DNA of 64,000 nt. Source: Oryzomicrobium terrae (GTDB lineage: Bacteria; Pseudomonadota; Gammaproteobacteria; Burkholderiales; Rhodocyclaceae). Location: NCBI RefSeq assembly GCF_008274805.1, contig NZ_CP022579.1:2294001-2358000 (forward strand). The letters run 5' to 3'. The position numbers and the translations under genes are program-made. This document shows, in pieces, positions 53,929 to 63,319 of this stretch. The stretch's first letter is position 1, and every line of letters begins with the position of its first letter. The notes beneath the pieces are model-generated. The model searched no databases. It had not been told where the DNA came from and was given only the letters and a program-made list of their open reading frames with translations.

Positions 53929-55230
53929 TCAGGGGTAGAGGCCGCGCATCACCCGGGCGCGCAGCACCCGGGTCGCACCAACCACATAGGCGGCAGTGCG
54001 CAGGGTGATGGCCTTGGAATCGGCCACCTCCCAGACCGCGGCGAAGGCCTCGGCCATGATGCGGTCGAGCCGGTCGTTGATCTCGGCCTCGCTCCAGAAG
54101 AAGCTGTAGATGTCCTGGACCCACTCGAAGTAGCTCACCGTGACGCCGCCGGCGTTGGCCACCACGTCCGGGCAGACCAGGATGTTGCGCCCGTGCAGCA
54201 CCTCATCGGCCTCCGGCAGGGTCGGACCGTTGGCCCCTTCCACCACCATGCGCGCCTTGATGCGTTCGGCCCGGCCCGGGGTGATCTGGGCCTCCAGGGC
54301 GGCGGGCACCAGGATGTCGCAGTCCACATCCCAGAAGTGCTCGTTGTCGATCACCTCCGCCCCGGGAAAACCGGCGAAGCCCCCGCTGGTACGGCGATGC
54401 ACCTGGAGCGCCTGGGGATCGAGGCCGGCGCCGCTGTGGACGGTACCCGACACATCCTGCACGGCGACGATTTTGGCCCCGGCATTGTGGAAAATGCGCG
54501 CCGCCGCGTCGCCCACATTGCCCAGGCCCTGGATCGCCACCCGGGCGCCCTTCATTTCCAGGCCGATGCGCCGCGCCGCCTCCCGCGCCACCACATACAC
54601 GCCCCGGCCGGTGGCATCGTGGCGCCCCAGGCTGCCGCCCAGGGAGATGGGCTTGCCGGTGACTACCCCGGTAACGGTGGCGCCCTGATCCATCGAGTAG
54701 GTGTCCATCATCCAGGCCATCACCTGCTCGTTGGTGCCCACGTCCGGCGCCGGAATGTCCTTGTCCGGGCCGAGCAGGATGTTCACCTCCGAGGTATAGC
54801 GCCGGGTCAGCCGCTCCAGCTCGTTGCGCGACAGGGTGTTGGGATCGACCCGTACGCCGCCCTTGGAGCCGCCGAAGGGCACGTTCACCACCGCGTTCTT
54901 GATCGTCATCCAGGCCGACAGGGCCATCACTTCGGACAGGGTCACGTCCTGGTGGTAGCGGATGCCGCCCTTGCCCGGTCCCCGTGAGGTGTTGTGCTGC
55001 ACCCGGTAGCCTTCGTAGTGGGCGTAGCTGCCGTCGTCGCGACGGATCGGCACGTCCACGATGAGGATGCGCTTGGGCCGGCGCAGGGTCTCGACGTGGG
55101 GCTGGAGCGACTCTTCGAGCATCGGCACGACTTTTTCCACCTGGGCCAGATAGGTTTCCCAGGGACCGAGGTTGTCGGCGGACAGGTATGACGGCAGGGA
55201 ATCGAGGTAGGGCTTGAGGCTGGCAGTCAT
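53929..55230 (-). CDS. gdhA: Glutamate dehydrogenase
   Basis: 433 residues of the Glu/Leu/Phe/Val dehydrogenase family: [17 protein letters not shown] with the catalytic lysine region, [12 protein letters not shown], and dinucleotide fold [11 protein letters not shown]. It interconverts glutamate and 2-oxoglutarate plus ammonia. GGAGG precedes ATG 55230. Cofactor preference (NAD or NADP) cannot be read safely. It is monocistronic. Confidence 0.93.
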   Translation of the reverse strand: MTASLKPYLDSLPSYLSADNLGPWETYLAQVEKVVPMLEESLQPHVETLRRPKRILIVDVPIRRDDGSYAHYEGYRVQHNTSRGPGKGGIRYHQDVTLSEVMALSAWMTIKNAVVNVPFGGSKGGVRVDPNTLSRNELERLTRRYTSEVNILLGPDKDIPAPDVGTNEQVMAWMMDTYSMDQGATVTGVVTGKPISLGGSLGRHDATGRGVYVVAREAARRIGLEMKGARVAIQGLGNVGDAAARIFHNAGAKIVAVQDVSGTVHSGAGLDPQALQVHRRTSGGFAGFPGAEVIDNEHFWDVDCDILVPAALEAQITPGRAERIKARMVVEGANGPTLPEADEVLHGRNILVCPDVVANAGGVTVSYFEWVQDIYSFFWSEAEINDRLDRIMAEAFAAVWEVADSKAITLRTAAYVVGATRVLRARVMRGLYP

Positions 55231-55472
55231 GGCGGGTCCTCCGGGGTATGTACCGCTCCGTGTCGTTTGCCGGTGAGACAGTACCCACCGGCCAGGGTTC
55301 GTCCTGTCCGTGCCGGCTGAATGGCAGCGCCGACCCCCCGTGGAAAGCGGCCGTTCGTCCGGCCAAGCCTCAAGCCGACGCAGCAACGGCGAACCGGCGG
55401 GCCCCGCTGTGGTCAGTTCAACATCGGCCCGGACCGGGGCGTCCGTTTTTCCACCAGCAAAGGAGTATCGCG

Positions 55473-55718
55473 ATGTCCAAACTGTGCGCCACCCTGCTCG
55501 CCTCCTGTTTCCTCCTGGCCGGTTCCCCGGCCTTCGCCCAGGACACCATGAAGAAGGACGGCATGCCGAAGGAAGAAATGAAGCAGGACGCCATGTCCAA
55601 GGACGGCATGGCCAAGGAAAAACCGGCCAAAAAGCACCACAAGGCGGCCAAGAAGCACACGGCCAAGAAAGCCATGGAGAAGGAAGGCATGGACAAGGAC
55701 GACATGATGAAGAAGTAG
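55473..55718 (+). CDS. MXKDX-repeat periplasmic protein
   Basis: 81 residues. A signal peptide ([17 protein letters not shown], cleavage after AFA) is followed by repeats of the form M-x-K-D/E-x ([35 protein letters not shown]) and a [10 protein letters not shown] stretch. The repeat family is known in Betaproteobacteria with no assigned role; it is rich in Met, Lys and His, which might bind metals (inference). AAGGAG lies upstream. Confidence 0.75.
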   Translation: MSKLCATLLASCFLLAGSPAFAQDTMKKDGMPKEEMKQDAMSKDGMAKEKPAKKHHKAAKKHTAKKAMEKEGMDKDDMMKK

Positions 55719-55737
55719 CCCGCGGCTACCCAAACGC

Positions 55738-55776
55738 AAACGCCCCGCCGTCGGAACCTCCGGCAGCGGGGCGTTT
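55738..55776. terminator. Terminator after the MXKDX gene, shared with nirN
   Basis: AAACGCCCCGC and GCGGGGCGTTT(T) form an 11-bp stem with T residues on the plus strand and A/T on the other, suiting both converging genes. Confidence 0.7.
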
Positions 55777-55804
55777 TCCTTGGCCGGCACGGCCGGCCCG
55801 GGGT

Positions 55805-57421
55805 TCAGTGGCTGGTGCCTTCGGACAGGTTGATCTTGTTGAAGACGTTGTACTTGCCTACGGGCTTCTTCATCGGGATGCGCTTCACTTCCTTGAGGGT
55901 GGCCGCATCGAACACGATCAGCGCCCCGTCCTGCTCCCACAGGCTGGCCAGCACGTATTTGCCGTAGCGGTCGAACTCCACGTGGGCCAGGGTCTTGCCC
56001 GGCTCGGGGCGCAGCTTGGCCACCACCTCCAGGGTGCGCTTGTCGATCACCTGCAAGGTGTCGCGCCCCTCCGGGCTCATCATGGAATCGACCCAGGCGT
56101 AGGGCGATTTCTCGTGGCTGCGCAGGAAGAAGCCCGGGCCCAGGGTGGGGATGGTGGCCACGGTCTTCCAGGTGTCGGTGTCGATCACCGTGACCTTGCC
56201 CGAGCTCAGGTTGGGCGAGGCCATCACCCGCTTGCCCTGCCAGTCGAAGGTGATGCCCGAGCCCAGGTGGGGCATGCCGGAAAGATCCAGGTCGGCGATC
56301 TTGCGCCGCACGTCCAGGTTCACCACCTGGCCCTTGGTGGCCTCCCGGGAGGCGCCGAGCAGGTTCACATAGTCCTGGGTGAAGAAGAAGTCGTCGAGTA
56401 CCTGGTCGAGCTTGATGCGGCGCGGGGTGAACTGGCCCGGCAGGGGGTTGCCCTCGCGCATCCGGTAGTCGTGCACCAGCCCTTCCCACACCTCCGGGGC
56501 GTTCTTGTCGTAACGGATCTCCCAGGCTTCGGGCACATCCTTCAAGGCCACCACGAAGCTGTGGCGCGGCGCGGCGGTATACACGGCGGAGACCCGGCTG
56601 CTCTGCTTGCCGCTGGCATCCGTCACCGGATAGATGCGCTGCACCGCCAGGTCCTTGGCCGACAGCAGCACCAGGGTGCGGGGCAGGTAGTTGGCCACCA
56701 TCACCCACTCGCCGTCGGCGGACACGGCCACGTTGCGGGTATTCAGCCCGGCGCGGATCTCGCCCACCACCTTGAGGTTCCACAGGTCGTACTTGGTCAC
56801 CCAGCCGTCGCGGCTGGCGAAGAACACGTAGCGCCCGTCCTTGGTGAACTTCGGCCCGCCATGCAGGGCGTAGCGGCTCTGGAAGCGGTGGATCGGCTCC
56901 AGCTTGTCGCCGTCGAGGACCGAGACGTGGTGGTCGCCGGTTTCCACCACCAGAAAGACGTTCAACGGGTCGGCGGCGAACACCGGCTTGGCCGGCAGCT
57001 TGTCGGCGTCCGGCAGCAGCCAGCGCGAGGCAGCCATGTCGGCCTCGCTCCAGGTCGGCGTCGGCACCACCGGGGTGTAGATCCAGTCGGCCACGGCCTT
57101 GATCTGATCGGCCGAGAGCCGGTCGGCAAAGGGCAGCATCTGGGTGGCCGGCCGGCCCTGGCCGATGACCTTGACCGCCTCGGCCTTCTTCAGCCGCTCC
57201 AGGCTTTCCGGCAGCAGGGCCGGGCCGGTGCCGCCGGTGCGGCTGGCACCGTGGCAGCTGGCGCAGTGGGTGGCGAACAGGGCGGCCGGGTCGCTGGCCG
57301 CGGCTGCAGCCGTACGGGGCGAAGCGGTGGTGATGGCATCTTGCGCCTGGGCGGCGGCAAAAGGCGCAACAAAGAGACCTGCCAGGAGAACCAATAGGGA
57401 CGCGGGTTTCAGAGGGGGCAT
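55805..57421 (-). CDS. nirN: NirN, heme d1 pathway dehydrogenase (cytochrome cd1-like)
   Basis: 538 residues: signal peptide, c-type heme domain with CASCH (C53-H57), then an eight-bladed propeller with VNLLGASREA, YNVFNKINLSEGTSH at the end. It resembles NirS but the heme c segment THCASCHGASRTGGTGPALLP and its position right after nirJ fit NirN, the dihydro-heme d1 dehydrogenase. It should act in the periplasm. Starts 8 nt after nirJ. It is larger than the usual NirN (about 490-500), so a NirS-like role cannot be excluded. Confidence 0.75.
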   Translation of the reverse strand: MPPLKPASLLVLLAGLFVAPFAAAQAQDAITTASPRTAAAAASDPAALFATHCASCHGASRTGGTGPALLPESLERLKKAEAVKVIGQGRPATQMLPFADRLSADQIKAVADWIYTPVVPTPTWSEADMAASRWLLPDADKLPAKPVFAADPLNVFLVVETGDHHVSVLDGDKLEPIHRFQSRYALHGGPKFTKDGRYVFFASRDGWVTKYDLWNLKVVGEIRAGLNTRNVAVSADGEWVMVANYLPRTLVLLSAKDLAVQRIYPVTDASGKQSSRVSAVYTAAPRHSFVVALKDVPEAWEIRYDKNAPEVWEGLVHDYRMREGNPLPGQFTPRRIKLDQVLDDFFFTQDYVNLLGASREATKGQVVNLDVRRKIADLDLSGMPHLGSGITFDWQGKRVMASPNLSSGKVTVIDTDTWKTVATIPTLGPGFFLRSHEKSPYAWVDSMMSPEGRDTLQVIDKRTLEVVAKLRPEPGKTLAHVEFDRYGKYVLASLWEQDGALIVFDAATLKEVKRIPMKKPVGKYNVFNKINLSEGTSH

Positions 57422-57429
57422 CGCGGATC

Positions 57430-58662
57430 TCAAGGATTGACGGGGGTTAGCGGGATGGCTGCCCGGAGCGCCTTATCTGGCGCGGGGTTTGCGGCATCGC
57501 CCTGGGCGGATTGCCAGCCCGGCGGCAGGCCGATCTCATCGTCGGCCAGGTAGCAGCCCGGGTCCTCGCTCCACGGATCGCCGGTCAGTTGCTGGGCGCG
57601 CACCCGGGTGTTGCCGTTGCAGATGGCCAGGTGGGCGCAGGCGCCGCAGCGCCCGGTGACCGCCCGGGGGTGCTGTTTGAGGCCGGCCAGCAGTGGGTCG
57701 GACAGGTCGGTCCAAATCTCGGAGAAGGCTCGCTCCTTGACGTTGCCCAGAGTGTGGTGCCACCACATGGTGTCCGGGTGCACGTTGCCCAGGTTGTCGA
57801 TGTTGGCCACGTTTACGCCACTGGAATTGCCGCCCCACTGGGTCAGCTTGGCGCGGATGTGCTCTGCCTTTTCCGGGAAGCGGCGCTGCACCCAGTGGAG
57901 GAAATACACCCCGTCGGCATCGTTGTTGCCGGTGGTGAATTCCTTGGCCTCGCCCTTTTCCACCCCGGCCCAGCAGCGCTCGAACAGCATGTCCATGGCC
58001 GCCCGGGTGCTCTGGTGGTGGGCGTCGGTCTTGCGGTTGCGGTTGCCCCGGCCGGCGTAGTTGAGGTGGCTGAAGTAGAAGCGGTCGATGCCTTCGGCCT
58101 CCACCAGGTCGAGCAGCCCGGGCAGGTCGTGGGCGTTGTCCTGGGTCATGGTGTAGCGCACCCCAACCTTGAGCCCCCGGTCGCGGCACAGGCGCACGCC
58201 GTGCAAGGATTTCTCGAAGGCGCCGTCCATGCGGCGGAAGCGGTCGTGGGTCTCGCGGATGCCGTCCAGGGAGACGCCCACGTAGTTGAAGTCCAGCTCG
58301 GCGATGCGGTCGATGTTGGACTCGTCGATCAGGGTGCCGTTGGACGACAGGCCGACGTAGAAGCCCATGGCTTTTGCCCGGGCGGCGATCTCCCAAATGT
58401 CGTGGCGCAGCAGGGGCTCGCCACCGGAGAGGATCAGCACCGGCACGCGGAAGCCCTTCAGGTCATCCATCACCGAAAACACCTGGGCGGTGGACAGCTC
58501 GCCGGGAAAGTCCTTGTCGGCGGAGATCGAGTAACAGTGCTTGCAGGTGAGGTTGCAGCGGCGGATCAGGTTCCAGATGACCACCGGCCCGGGGGGCGGG
58601 CGGCGCGGCCCCACCGGGGTGGGGGCAACCAGTTCCTGCAGGTATTGGGTGATGCGAAACAT
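57430..58662 (-). CDS. nirJ: Heme d1 biosynthesis radical SAM protein NirJ
   Basis: 410 residues: CX3CX2C at C36-C40-C43 (CNLTCKHC), GGE-type LSGGEPLL, and a C-terminal auxiliary cluster region CGACAHLAICNGN. NirJ removes propionate side chains from 12,18-didecarboxysiroheme during heme d1 synthesis. The last about 12 residues (NPAPDKALRAA region) come from a palindromic sequence also found near the cytochrome gene at 25.2 kb. It has the reading direction and order of nir operons. Confidence 0.93.
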   Translation of the reverse strand: MFRITQYLQELVAPTPVGPRRPPPGPVVIWNLIRRCNLTCKHCYSISADKDFPGELSTAQVFSVMDDLKGFRVPVLILSGGEPLLRHDIWEIAARAKAMGFYVGLSSNGTLIDESNIDRIAELDFNYVGVSLDGIRETHDRFRRMDGAFEKSLHGVRLCRDRGLKVGVRYTMTQDNAHDLPGLLDLVEAEGIDRFYFSHLNYAGRGNRNRKTDAHHQSTRAAMDMLFERCWAGVEKGEAKEFTTGNNDADGVYFLHWVQRRFPEKAEHIRAKLTQWGGNSSGVNVANIDNLGNVHPDTMWWHHTLGNVKERAFSEIWTDLSDPLLAGLKQHPRAVTGRCGACAHLAICNGNTRVRAQQLTGDPWSEDPGCYLADDEIGLPPGWQSAQGDAANPAPDKALRAAIPLTPVNP

Positions 58663-58785
58663 GAACCCCTCCTGAATTATGCGGCGCGTAGTGGGCAGAA
58701 TAAGCCAGCCGGGCGACAGGCGTAAGGCCCGCCGCGGCAGAGCGCCTTGTGAGGCGCATTACACCGCGGCAAACCGCGCCCGGCG

Positions 58786-58799
58786 TTGATTTCGGTCAG
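58786..58799 (-). promoter_or_regulatory. FNR/DNR-like site upstream of nirJ
   Basis: TTGATTTCGGTCAG matches TTGAT-N4-(A/G)TCAA except the last base. TAATGC on the minus strand (58761-58756) is near the class II -10 position. A small GCGCCT/AGGCGC hairpin (58742-58757) follows. The gap 58663-58847 separates nirJ from the HD gene, so nirJ-nirN may have its own promoter. Confidence 0.4.
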
Positions 58800-58847
58800 A
58801 ACGCCCGCCAGCCGGGATGAGCGGCGGGCAGCACGGTGGCGTAGCCT

Positions 58848-59576
58848 TCAGGCCGCCGACGGGGTCTGTGCCGGCGGAATTTCCGCCAGCAACTGCTCGA
58901 CCCAGCCGCGCATGAAGGCGGTGCGCCGCTCGGCTTCGGCCCGGCCGGCGGCGGTCTGCATGGTGGCGGCCAGGGTGAACAGCTTGGCCGGGAAGTGGTC
59001 CAGGGTGTAGGCCAGGTCGTCCACCGGCCGGCCGCCGGGCAGGGGCAAGGGTTCCGCCGGGCAATACAGGGGCCGGCCGAGCTGGCCGCCCACCACCAGG
59101 CAGCGGGCGATGCCCACCGCTCCCAGGGCGTCGAGCCGGTCCGCGTCCTGTACCACCCGGGCCTCGATCGACTCGGGGGGAATGCCGGCGGAAAAGCTGT
59201 GGGCGGCGATGGCCTGGCCGATGGCCGGCAGCCAGCCGGCCGGGTAGCCCGCCTGGGCCAGCCAGGCCACGGCCTTTTCAGCAGCCAGGCGCGAGGCCCG
59301 GGGCCGGTCCGGCGAATCCTTGGCCACCGCCACGCAGTCGTGCAGCCAGGCCGCCGGCAGCACCACCTCCAGGCGGGCGCCCTCTTCCGTCGCCAGGCGC
59401 CGGGCGTTGGTCACCACCCGGCGCAAATGCTCGTCGTCGTGGGCGGCATCGGCCGGGGCGCAGGAGCGGGCGAAGGCGGCGCAGCGGGCCTCCCAGGCGG
59501 CCAGGGTGGCGGGATCGAAGGGATCTAAGGAATCGGCCGCCGTGGCGGGCACGGCGGCGGGATTGGAAATCGTCAT
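58848..59576 (-). CDS. HD-domain phosphohydrolase within the nir gene run
   Basis: 242 residues. Metal-binding HD motif AWLHDCVAV (about residues 76-84), an upstream His in DEHLRRVV, and a further Asp in VVQDADRLDALG. This is the YedJ-like HD hydrolase group, substrate unknown. It is inserted between nirH and nirJ on the same strand, so it may be co-expressed with heme d1 genes. Nothing suggests a direct role in the pathway. Confidence 0.75.
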   Translation of the reverse strand: MTISNPAAVPATAADSLDPFDPATLAAWEARCAAFARSCAPADAAHDDEHLRRVVTNARRLATEEGARLEVVLPAAWLHDCVAVAKDSPDRPRASRLAAEKAVAWLAQAGYPAGWLPAIGQAIAAHSFSAGIPPESIEARVVQDADRLDALGAVGIARCLVVGGQLGRPLYCPAEPLPLPGGRPVDDLAYTLDHFPAKLFTLAATMQTAAGRAEAERRTAFMRGWVEQLLAEIPPAQTPSAA

Positions 59577-59707
59577 GTCGGGGGAAATACCGTCGTTATC
59601 GTTGGTCCGGCCGGATTATCGTCGCCGGCCTGGGAACTACGGATGCCGATACTACCTGCGAAGGCTACAGGCGCTGCCGGGCAGATCGCCCGCAGGCGGC
59701 GGCCGGC

Positions 59708-60256
59708 TCACTCGGCCAGGCGCAGCCCGGCCTTTTTGAGGATGCGGGTGGAAAACAACACGTCGTGGCCGCGGCAGGCGTCGCCCAGCAGGGCTTCGAT
59801 CCGGGCCACCTTGGCGCGCACCTCGTCCCGGGAGGCGCCGTGCACCATGGCGAACAGGTTGTAGGGCCACAGGGGCAGGCGGCGCGGGCGGCGGTAGCAG
59901 TGAGTGACGAAATCCAGGCCGCCGATCAGCGGCCCCAGCGCGGCCACCCGGGCGTCGTCCACGTCCCACACGCTCATGCCGTTGGCGGTCCAGCCAATGG
60001 CGTAGTGGTTGGGCACCACGCCGATGCGGCGGATCACGCCGTTTTCCACCAGCCGGGCGAGGCGCGCCCGCACCTCGGCGCCCGAGAGGCCCAGGGATTC
60101 GCCCACGGCGTCGTAGGGGCGGGGCACCAGGGGCAGGCCGGCCTGGGTGGCGAGCACCAGCCGGCGGTCGAGGGGATCGAGGATCGGCGCGGAGCCAGTT
60201 TCGGTTTCCGGCATGGCACGGGCCGCGCCCGGCGCGTTGAGGATGGCGTCGCTCAT
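59708..60256 (-). CDS. nirH: Siroheme decarboxylase subunit NirH (AsnC-like)
   Basis: 182 residues. AsnC/Lrp-like HTH (about 30-75) followed by an RAM-like domain with CYRRPRRLPLWPYNLFAMVHG (split here: CYRRPRRLPLW and PYNLFAMVHG), the L/H-type signature of the decarboxylase complex. It overlaps nirG by 4 nt. The L/H versus D/G assignment is from motif type and order. Confidence 0.78.
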   Translation of the reverse strand: MSDAILNAPGAARAMPETETGSAPILDPLDRRLVLATQAGLPLVPRPYDAVGESLGLSGAEVRARLARLVENGVIRRIGVVPNHYAIGWTANGMSVWDVDDARVAALGPLIGGLDFVTHCYRRPRRLPLWPYNLFAMVHGASRDEVRAKVARIEALLGDACRGHDVLFSTRILKKAGLRLAE

Positions 60257-60786
60257 ACCCGGGCCTCCAGCTTCATCTCGACGAAGAATTCCTCTTCCTT
60301 GGGGAAGGCGAACACCGGCAGGCCAGTGGCCGCCTCGATGGCGGCGATGGCCCGGGGGATGCCGTCCGGGGTCTCGGTGGCGAGCACGAACCACATGTTG
60401 AGGGCGTGCTCGCGGCGGTAGTTGTGGGCCACCTCGGGCAGGGCGTTGACCGCCTCGGCCACCGCCTCGTAGCGCTCCTCCGGCACCGCCAGGGCGGCCA
60501 GGACGAAGGCGCCGCCCATGCGCTCGACCTGAAACAGGGGGCCGAAGCGGGTCAGCACCCGGGCCTCCAGCAGAAGCTCGATGCGGGCGATCAGGGTGGC
60601 CTCGTCACAGCCCAGGGCGGCGGCAGCCTCGGCGAAGGGCGCCTCGCTCAGTGGGAAATCGCCCTGCAGGCGGGCCAGGATGGCCCGGTCCAGGTCGTCC
60701 AGGGGAATCGGCGTGAACGCGCCGCGCCGGGAGGTTTCCGGGGCGGCGGCGGATGAAGGGGGCGAAGGAGGCACGGGGTCAGGCAT
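60253..60786 (-). CDS. nirG: Siroheme decarboxylase subunit NirG (AsnC-like)
   Basis: 177 residues: HTH domain, then the D/G-type motif HNYRREHALNMWFV with the histidines implicated in decarboxylation, and a C-terminal FPKEEEFFVEMKL. It acts with NirH, NirD and NirL to convert siroheme to 12,18-didecarboxysiroheme. ATG 60786 lies 8 nt inside nirDL. Confidence 0.8.
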   Translation of the reverse strand: MPDPVPPSPPSSAAAPETSRRGAFTPIPLDDLDRAILARLQGDFPLSEAPFAEAAAALGCDEATLIARIELLLEARVLTRFGPLFQVERMGGAFVLAALAVPEERYEAVAEAVNALPEVAHNYRREHALNMWFVLATETPDGIPRAIAAIEAATGLPVFAFPKEEEFFVEMKLEARV

Positions 60787-61882
60787 AGCGGGCTCCGGTC
60801 TGCTTGTAACGGGTGCGCGAGAACAGCACGGCGTGGGCGTAGCCCTCCAGGCCGAGGCGGCCGCGCAGGTCGGCGATGGTGGCTTCCACCGTGGCCCGGT
60901 CCTGGCCGTGGATCATGCAGAACAGGTTGTAGGGCCAGTCCGGCAGCACCCGGGGACGGCGGTAGCACAGGGTCACCGCCGGCTCCTGGGCGAGGCGCTC
61001 GCCCAGGGCGTCGGCGGCCGCGTCGGGCAGGTCGTGGACCAGCATGGCGTTGGCGGTGTAGCCCAGCTCGTGGTGGCGTACCACCACGCCGAAGCGTTTG
61101 ATGATGCCCTCGTCCACCCATTGGCGGATGCGGGCGATCACCGCGGCCTCGTCGCTGCCGATGCGCTCGGCGAGCAGGGCGAAGGGGCGGATGAAGAGGG
61201 GCAAGCCTTCCTGCAAGGCCATCACCAGCCGGCGTTCGCCCTCGTCCAGGGTACGCGGCGGGACGAAGGGCTGGGCCGCGGGGGCCCGCGCCATGGCCGG
61301 AGCCAATTCCGCCCCACCCAACGCGCCCGGCGCCCCCAGGCCGAAGCCCAGATCGATGTGGTACTCGGCCAGCAAGGGCAGGCGCAGCACCGGCAGGCCG
61401 ACGGCCGACTCGATGGCGGCCAGGGCCGAGGCCAGGCGGCCCTCGGAACCGGCGGTGGCGACGAACCACAGGTTGTAGCGGTGTTCCCGCTCGTAGTTGT
61501 GGTTCACCTCGGGAAAGCGGTTGACGATCTCCGCCACCGCCGCCAGTTGCTCCGGTGGCACCGCCACGGCGGCCAGGGTCGAGGCGCCGATGCGCTTGGG
61601 GGCGAACACGGCGCCGACCCGGGAAATCTTGCCCGCGCGCTTGAGGCCCTCCAGGGCCTTGAGCACCTCGTTCTCGACAACGCCGAGGCGGGTGGCCAAC
61701 TCGGCGTAGGGCGCGGCGCACAGGGGAAAGTCGCGCTGAAAGTCGTTGAGCAGGCGAAAGTCCAGGGAATCGGGCGCAGGGGTGCCCCCCCCGCCCGGCG
61801 CGCCGGAGGCCGCCACCGTACCGTCAGGCGCCCCCAGCGAGGCCCGCTTCCCGCCCAAACCGCCCAGGGGTGGAACGCTCAC
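60779..61882 (-). CDS. nirDL: Fused NirD-NirL siroheme decarboxylase
   Basis: 367 residues in two AsnC-like halves. The first (about 40-185) carries NHNYEREHRYNLWFV (about 127-141); the second (about 215-365) carries CYRRPRVLPDWPYNLFCMIHG (in parts: CYRRPRVLPDW, PYNLFCMIHG). In Paracoccus nirD and nirL are fused likewise, whereas Pseudomonas has four separate genes. GTG start at 61882. A Gly/Pro-rich N-terminal extension (about 1-38) is unusual. Confidence 0.85.
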   Translation of the reverse strand: MSVPPLGGLGGKRASLGAPDGTVAASGAPGGGGTPAPDSLDFRLLNDFQRDFPLCAAPYAELATRLGVVENEVLKALEGLKRAGKISRVGAVFAPKRIGASTLAAVAVPPEQLAAVAEIVNRFPEVNHNYEREHRYNLWFVATAGSEGRLASALAAIESAVGLPVLRLPLLAEYHIDLGFGLGAPGALGGAELAPAMARAPAAQPFVPPRTLDEGERRLVMALQEGLPLFIRPFALLAERIGSDEAAVIARIRQWVDEGIIKRFGVVVRHHELGYTANAMLVHDLPDAAADALGERLAQEPAVTLCYRRPRVLPDWPYNLFCMIHGQDRATVEATIADLRGRLGLEGYAHAVLFSRTRYKQTGARYA

Positions 61883-61891
61883 GCCGCCGCC

Positions 61892-63172
61892 TCAGAAGCC
61901 CAGCCGGTTGGCCCGGCTGGTGAAGAAGATGCCGGAGGGCGACTTGGCCGCCAGGGTGGCCACCGGAGCGAAGGTGGCAGTGTCGTAGACCACCACCTTG
62001 TCGTCGTCCCGGGCCGAGATCCACACCTGCTCACCCCGGGGGGTGAATTCCAGGTGCAGCACGGCCTTGCCCGGCTCCAGGGTCTTGGCGATGGTGTTGG
62101 TCAGGGTATCGATCACCTGGACCCGGCTGTAGTCGGGCACGGCGAAGTTCACCCACACCTGGCGCCCGTCGGGCCGGGCCATGACGAATACCGGCTGGCC
62201 GGCCACCGGGATGCGGCCCACTTCCTTCCAGGTGGTGAGGTCCACCACCAGCACCTCGTGGCGGCCGATGGCGGGCAGGTAGGCCCGGTTGCCGGCCACG
62301 GCCCAGCCGCGCAGGTGGGGCATTTTGAACACCGGCAGCTTTTCCTCGCCCCGGCCGTAGTGGGCCAGCACCCGCTCCACGCCCTTGTCCGGCTGCCACA
62401 GGTCGAGTTTGGCGATACCGTCCTCGCCGAACAGGCCGGCCAGGTAGTAGCGGCCGTCCGGGGTGATCAGGGCGTCGTAGGGCTGGTGGCCGATCTTGCC
62501 GATCTTGGTGACCTTGGGCGCCTTCACGTCGGACAGATCGGCGATCCAGATGGCATCGGCGTCGAACAACGAATAGATGAAGCGCCGCCCGGGCAGGTCG
62601 GCGATGCCCACCACCCGAGAGAATTTCTTGCTGCCGTCGGCGGCGGTGTACTCGGCGGGCAGGTCGGCCACCAGTTCCAGGGTCTTGGCGTCGAACACCT
62701 TGACCCCGCCCGGCTCGTAGTTGGCCGCGGCCACCAGGGTGCCATCCTGGGAAACGGCGCCGCCGATGGAGTTGCCGCCCTGGATGACGCGCTTGGCGAT
62801 GCCGGCGGTGAGCAGATCCACCTTGGTCAGGCCACCGTCGCGGCCGAAGATGTAGGCGTAGCGCCCATCCCGGGAATAGACGGCGGAGGCGTGGGACAGG
62901 TCGCCCAGGCCGGCCACCTGGGCGTAGGGGGCCCGGGCGGTGGTGTCCACCAGGGTCAGCTGGCCCGAGGCCCGCTCCACCACCAATCCCAGGTCGCCGG
63001 TACCGCGCAGGGGCTGCCCGGGGGCGGCGCAGGCGGCCAAGCCGGCGGCCAGCGCCGCCAGCAGCGCGGCCTGGCCGGTCCGGCGCATCCGGATGGCCCA
63101 GGTGGTGAATGGTCCGGCGGCACCCTGCCGCGCGATTTTCCGGCTACCCGGATACAGGCAGATCCCCTTCAT
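61892..63172 (-). CDS. nirF: NirF, heme d1 biosynthesis lipoprotein
   Basis: 426 residues. An N-terminal signal with lipobox-like LAAC (about residue 51) and an unusually long, basic n-region precede a seven/eight-bladed propeller like NirS d1 domain but without a c-type heme motif. NirF is a periplasmic enzyme late in heme d1 assembly. GGGAGGC before ATG 63172 supports this start; a shorter ATG at 63088 would give a more typical lipoprotein. First gene of the nir run. Confidence 0.88.
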   Translation of the reverse strand: MKGICLYPGSRKIARQGAAGPFTTWAIRMRRTGQAALLAALAAGLAACAAPGQPLRGTGDLGLVVERASGQLTLVDTTARAPYAQVAGLGDLSHASAVYSRDGRYAYIFGRDGGLTKVDLLTAGIAKRVIQGGNSIGGAVSQDGTLVAAANYEPGGVKVFDAKTLELVADLPAEYTAADGSKKFSRVVGIADLPGRRFIYSLFDADAIWIADLSDVKAPKVTKIGKIGHQPYDALITPDGRYYLAGLFGEDGIAKLDLWQPDKGVERVLAHYGRGEEKLPVFKMPHLRGWAVAGNRAYLPAIGRHEVLVVDLTTWKEVGRIPVAGQPVFVMARPDGRQVWVNFAVPDYSRVQVIDTLTNTIAKTLEPGKAVLHLEFTPRGEQVWISARDDDKVVVYDTATFAPVATLAAKSPSGIFFTSRANRLGF

Positions 63173-63319
63173 CGATGCCTCCCTCAGTATGGTGGCTGGC
63201 CCCCGCGCGGCGGGTACCAGATCGTGCAATCGTACAAATCGGCGCGCCGGTGACAATCCCGGTCTGGGGGGCATTGTCGGCAAAGCCCCACCCCGACGCA
63301 AAGGGATCGGCGAGCGGGC

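Noticed and set aside
55805-57421. Cytochrome cd1 nitrite reductase NirS
   Set aside because: Heme c segment, position next to nirJ and overall layout fit NirN better. It is kept as NirN, with the doubt stated there.
60581-63253. Plus-strand open frame of nearly 900 codons across the nir genes
   Set aside because: Antisense to four well-defined heme d1 genes; its composition is that of a GC-rich shadow.
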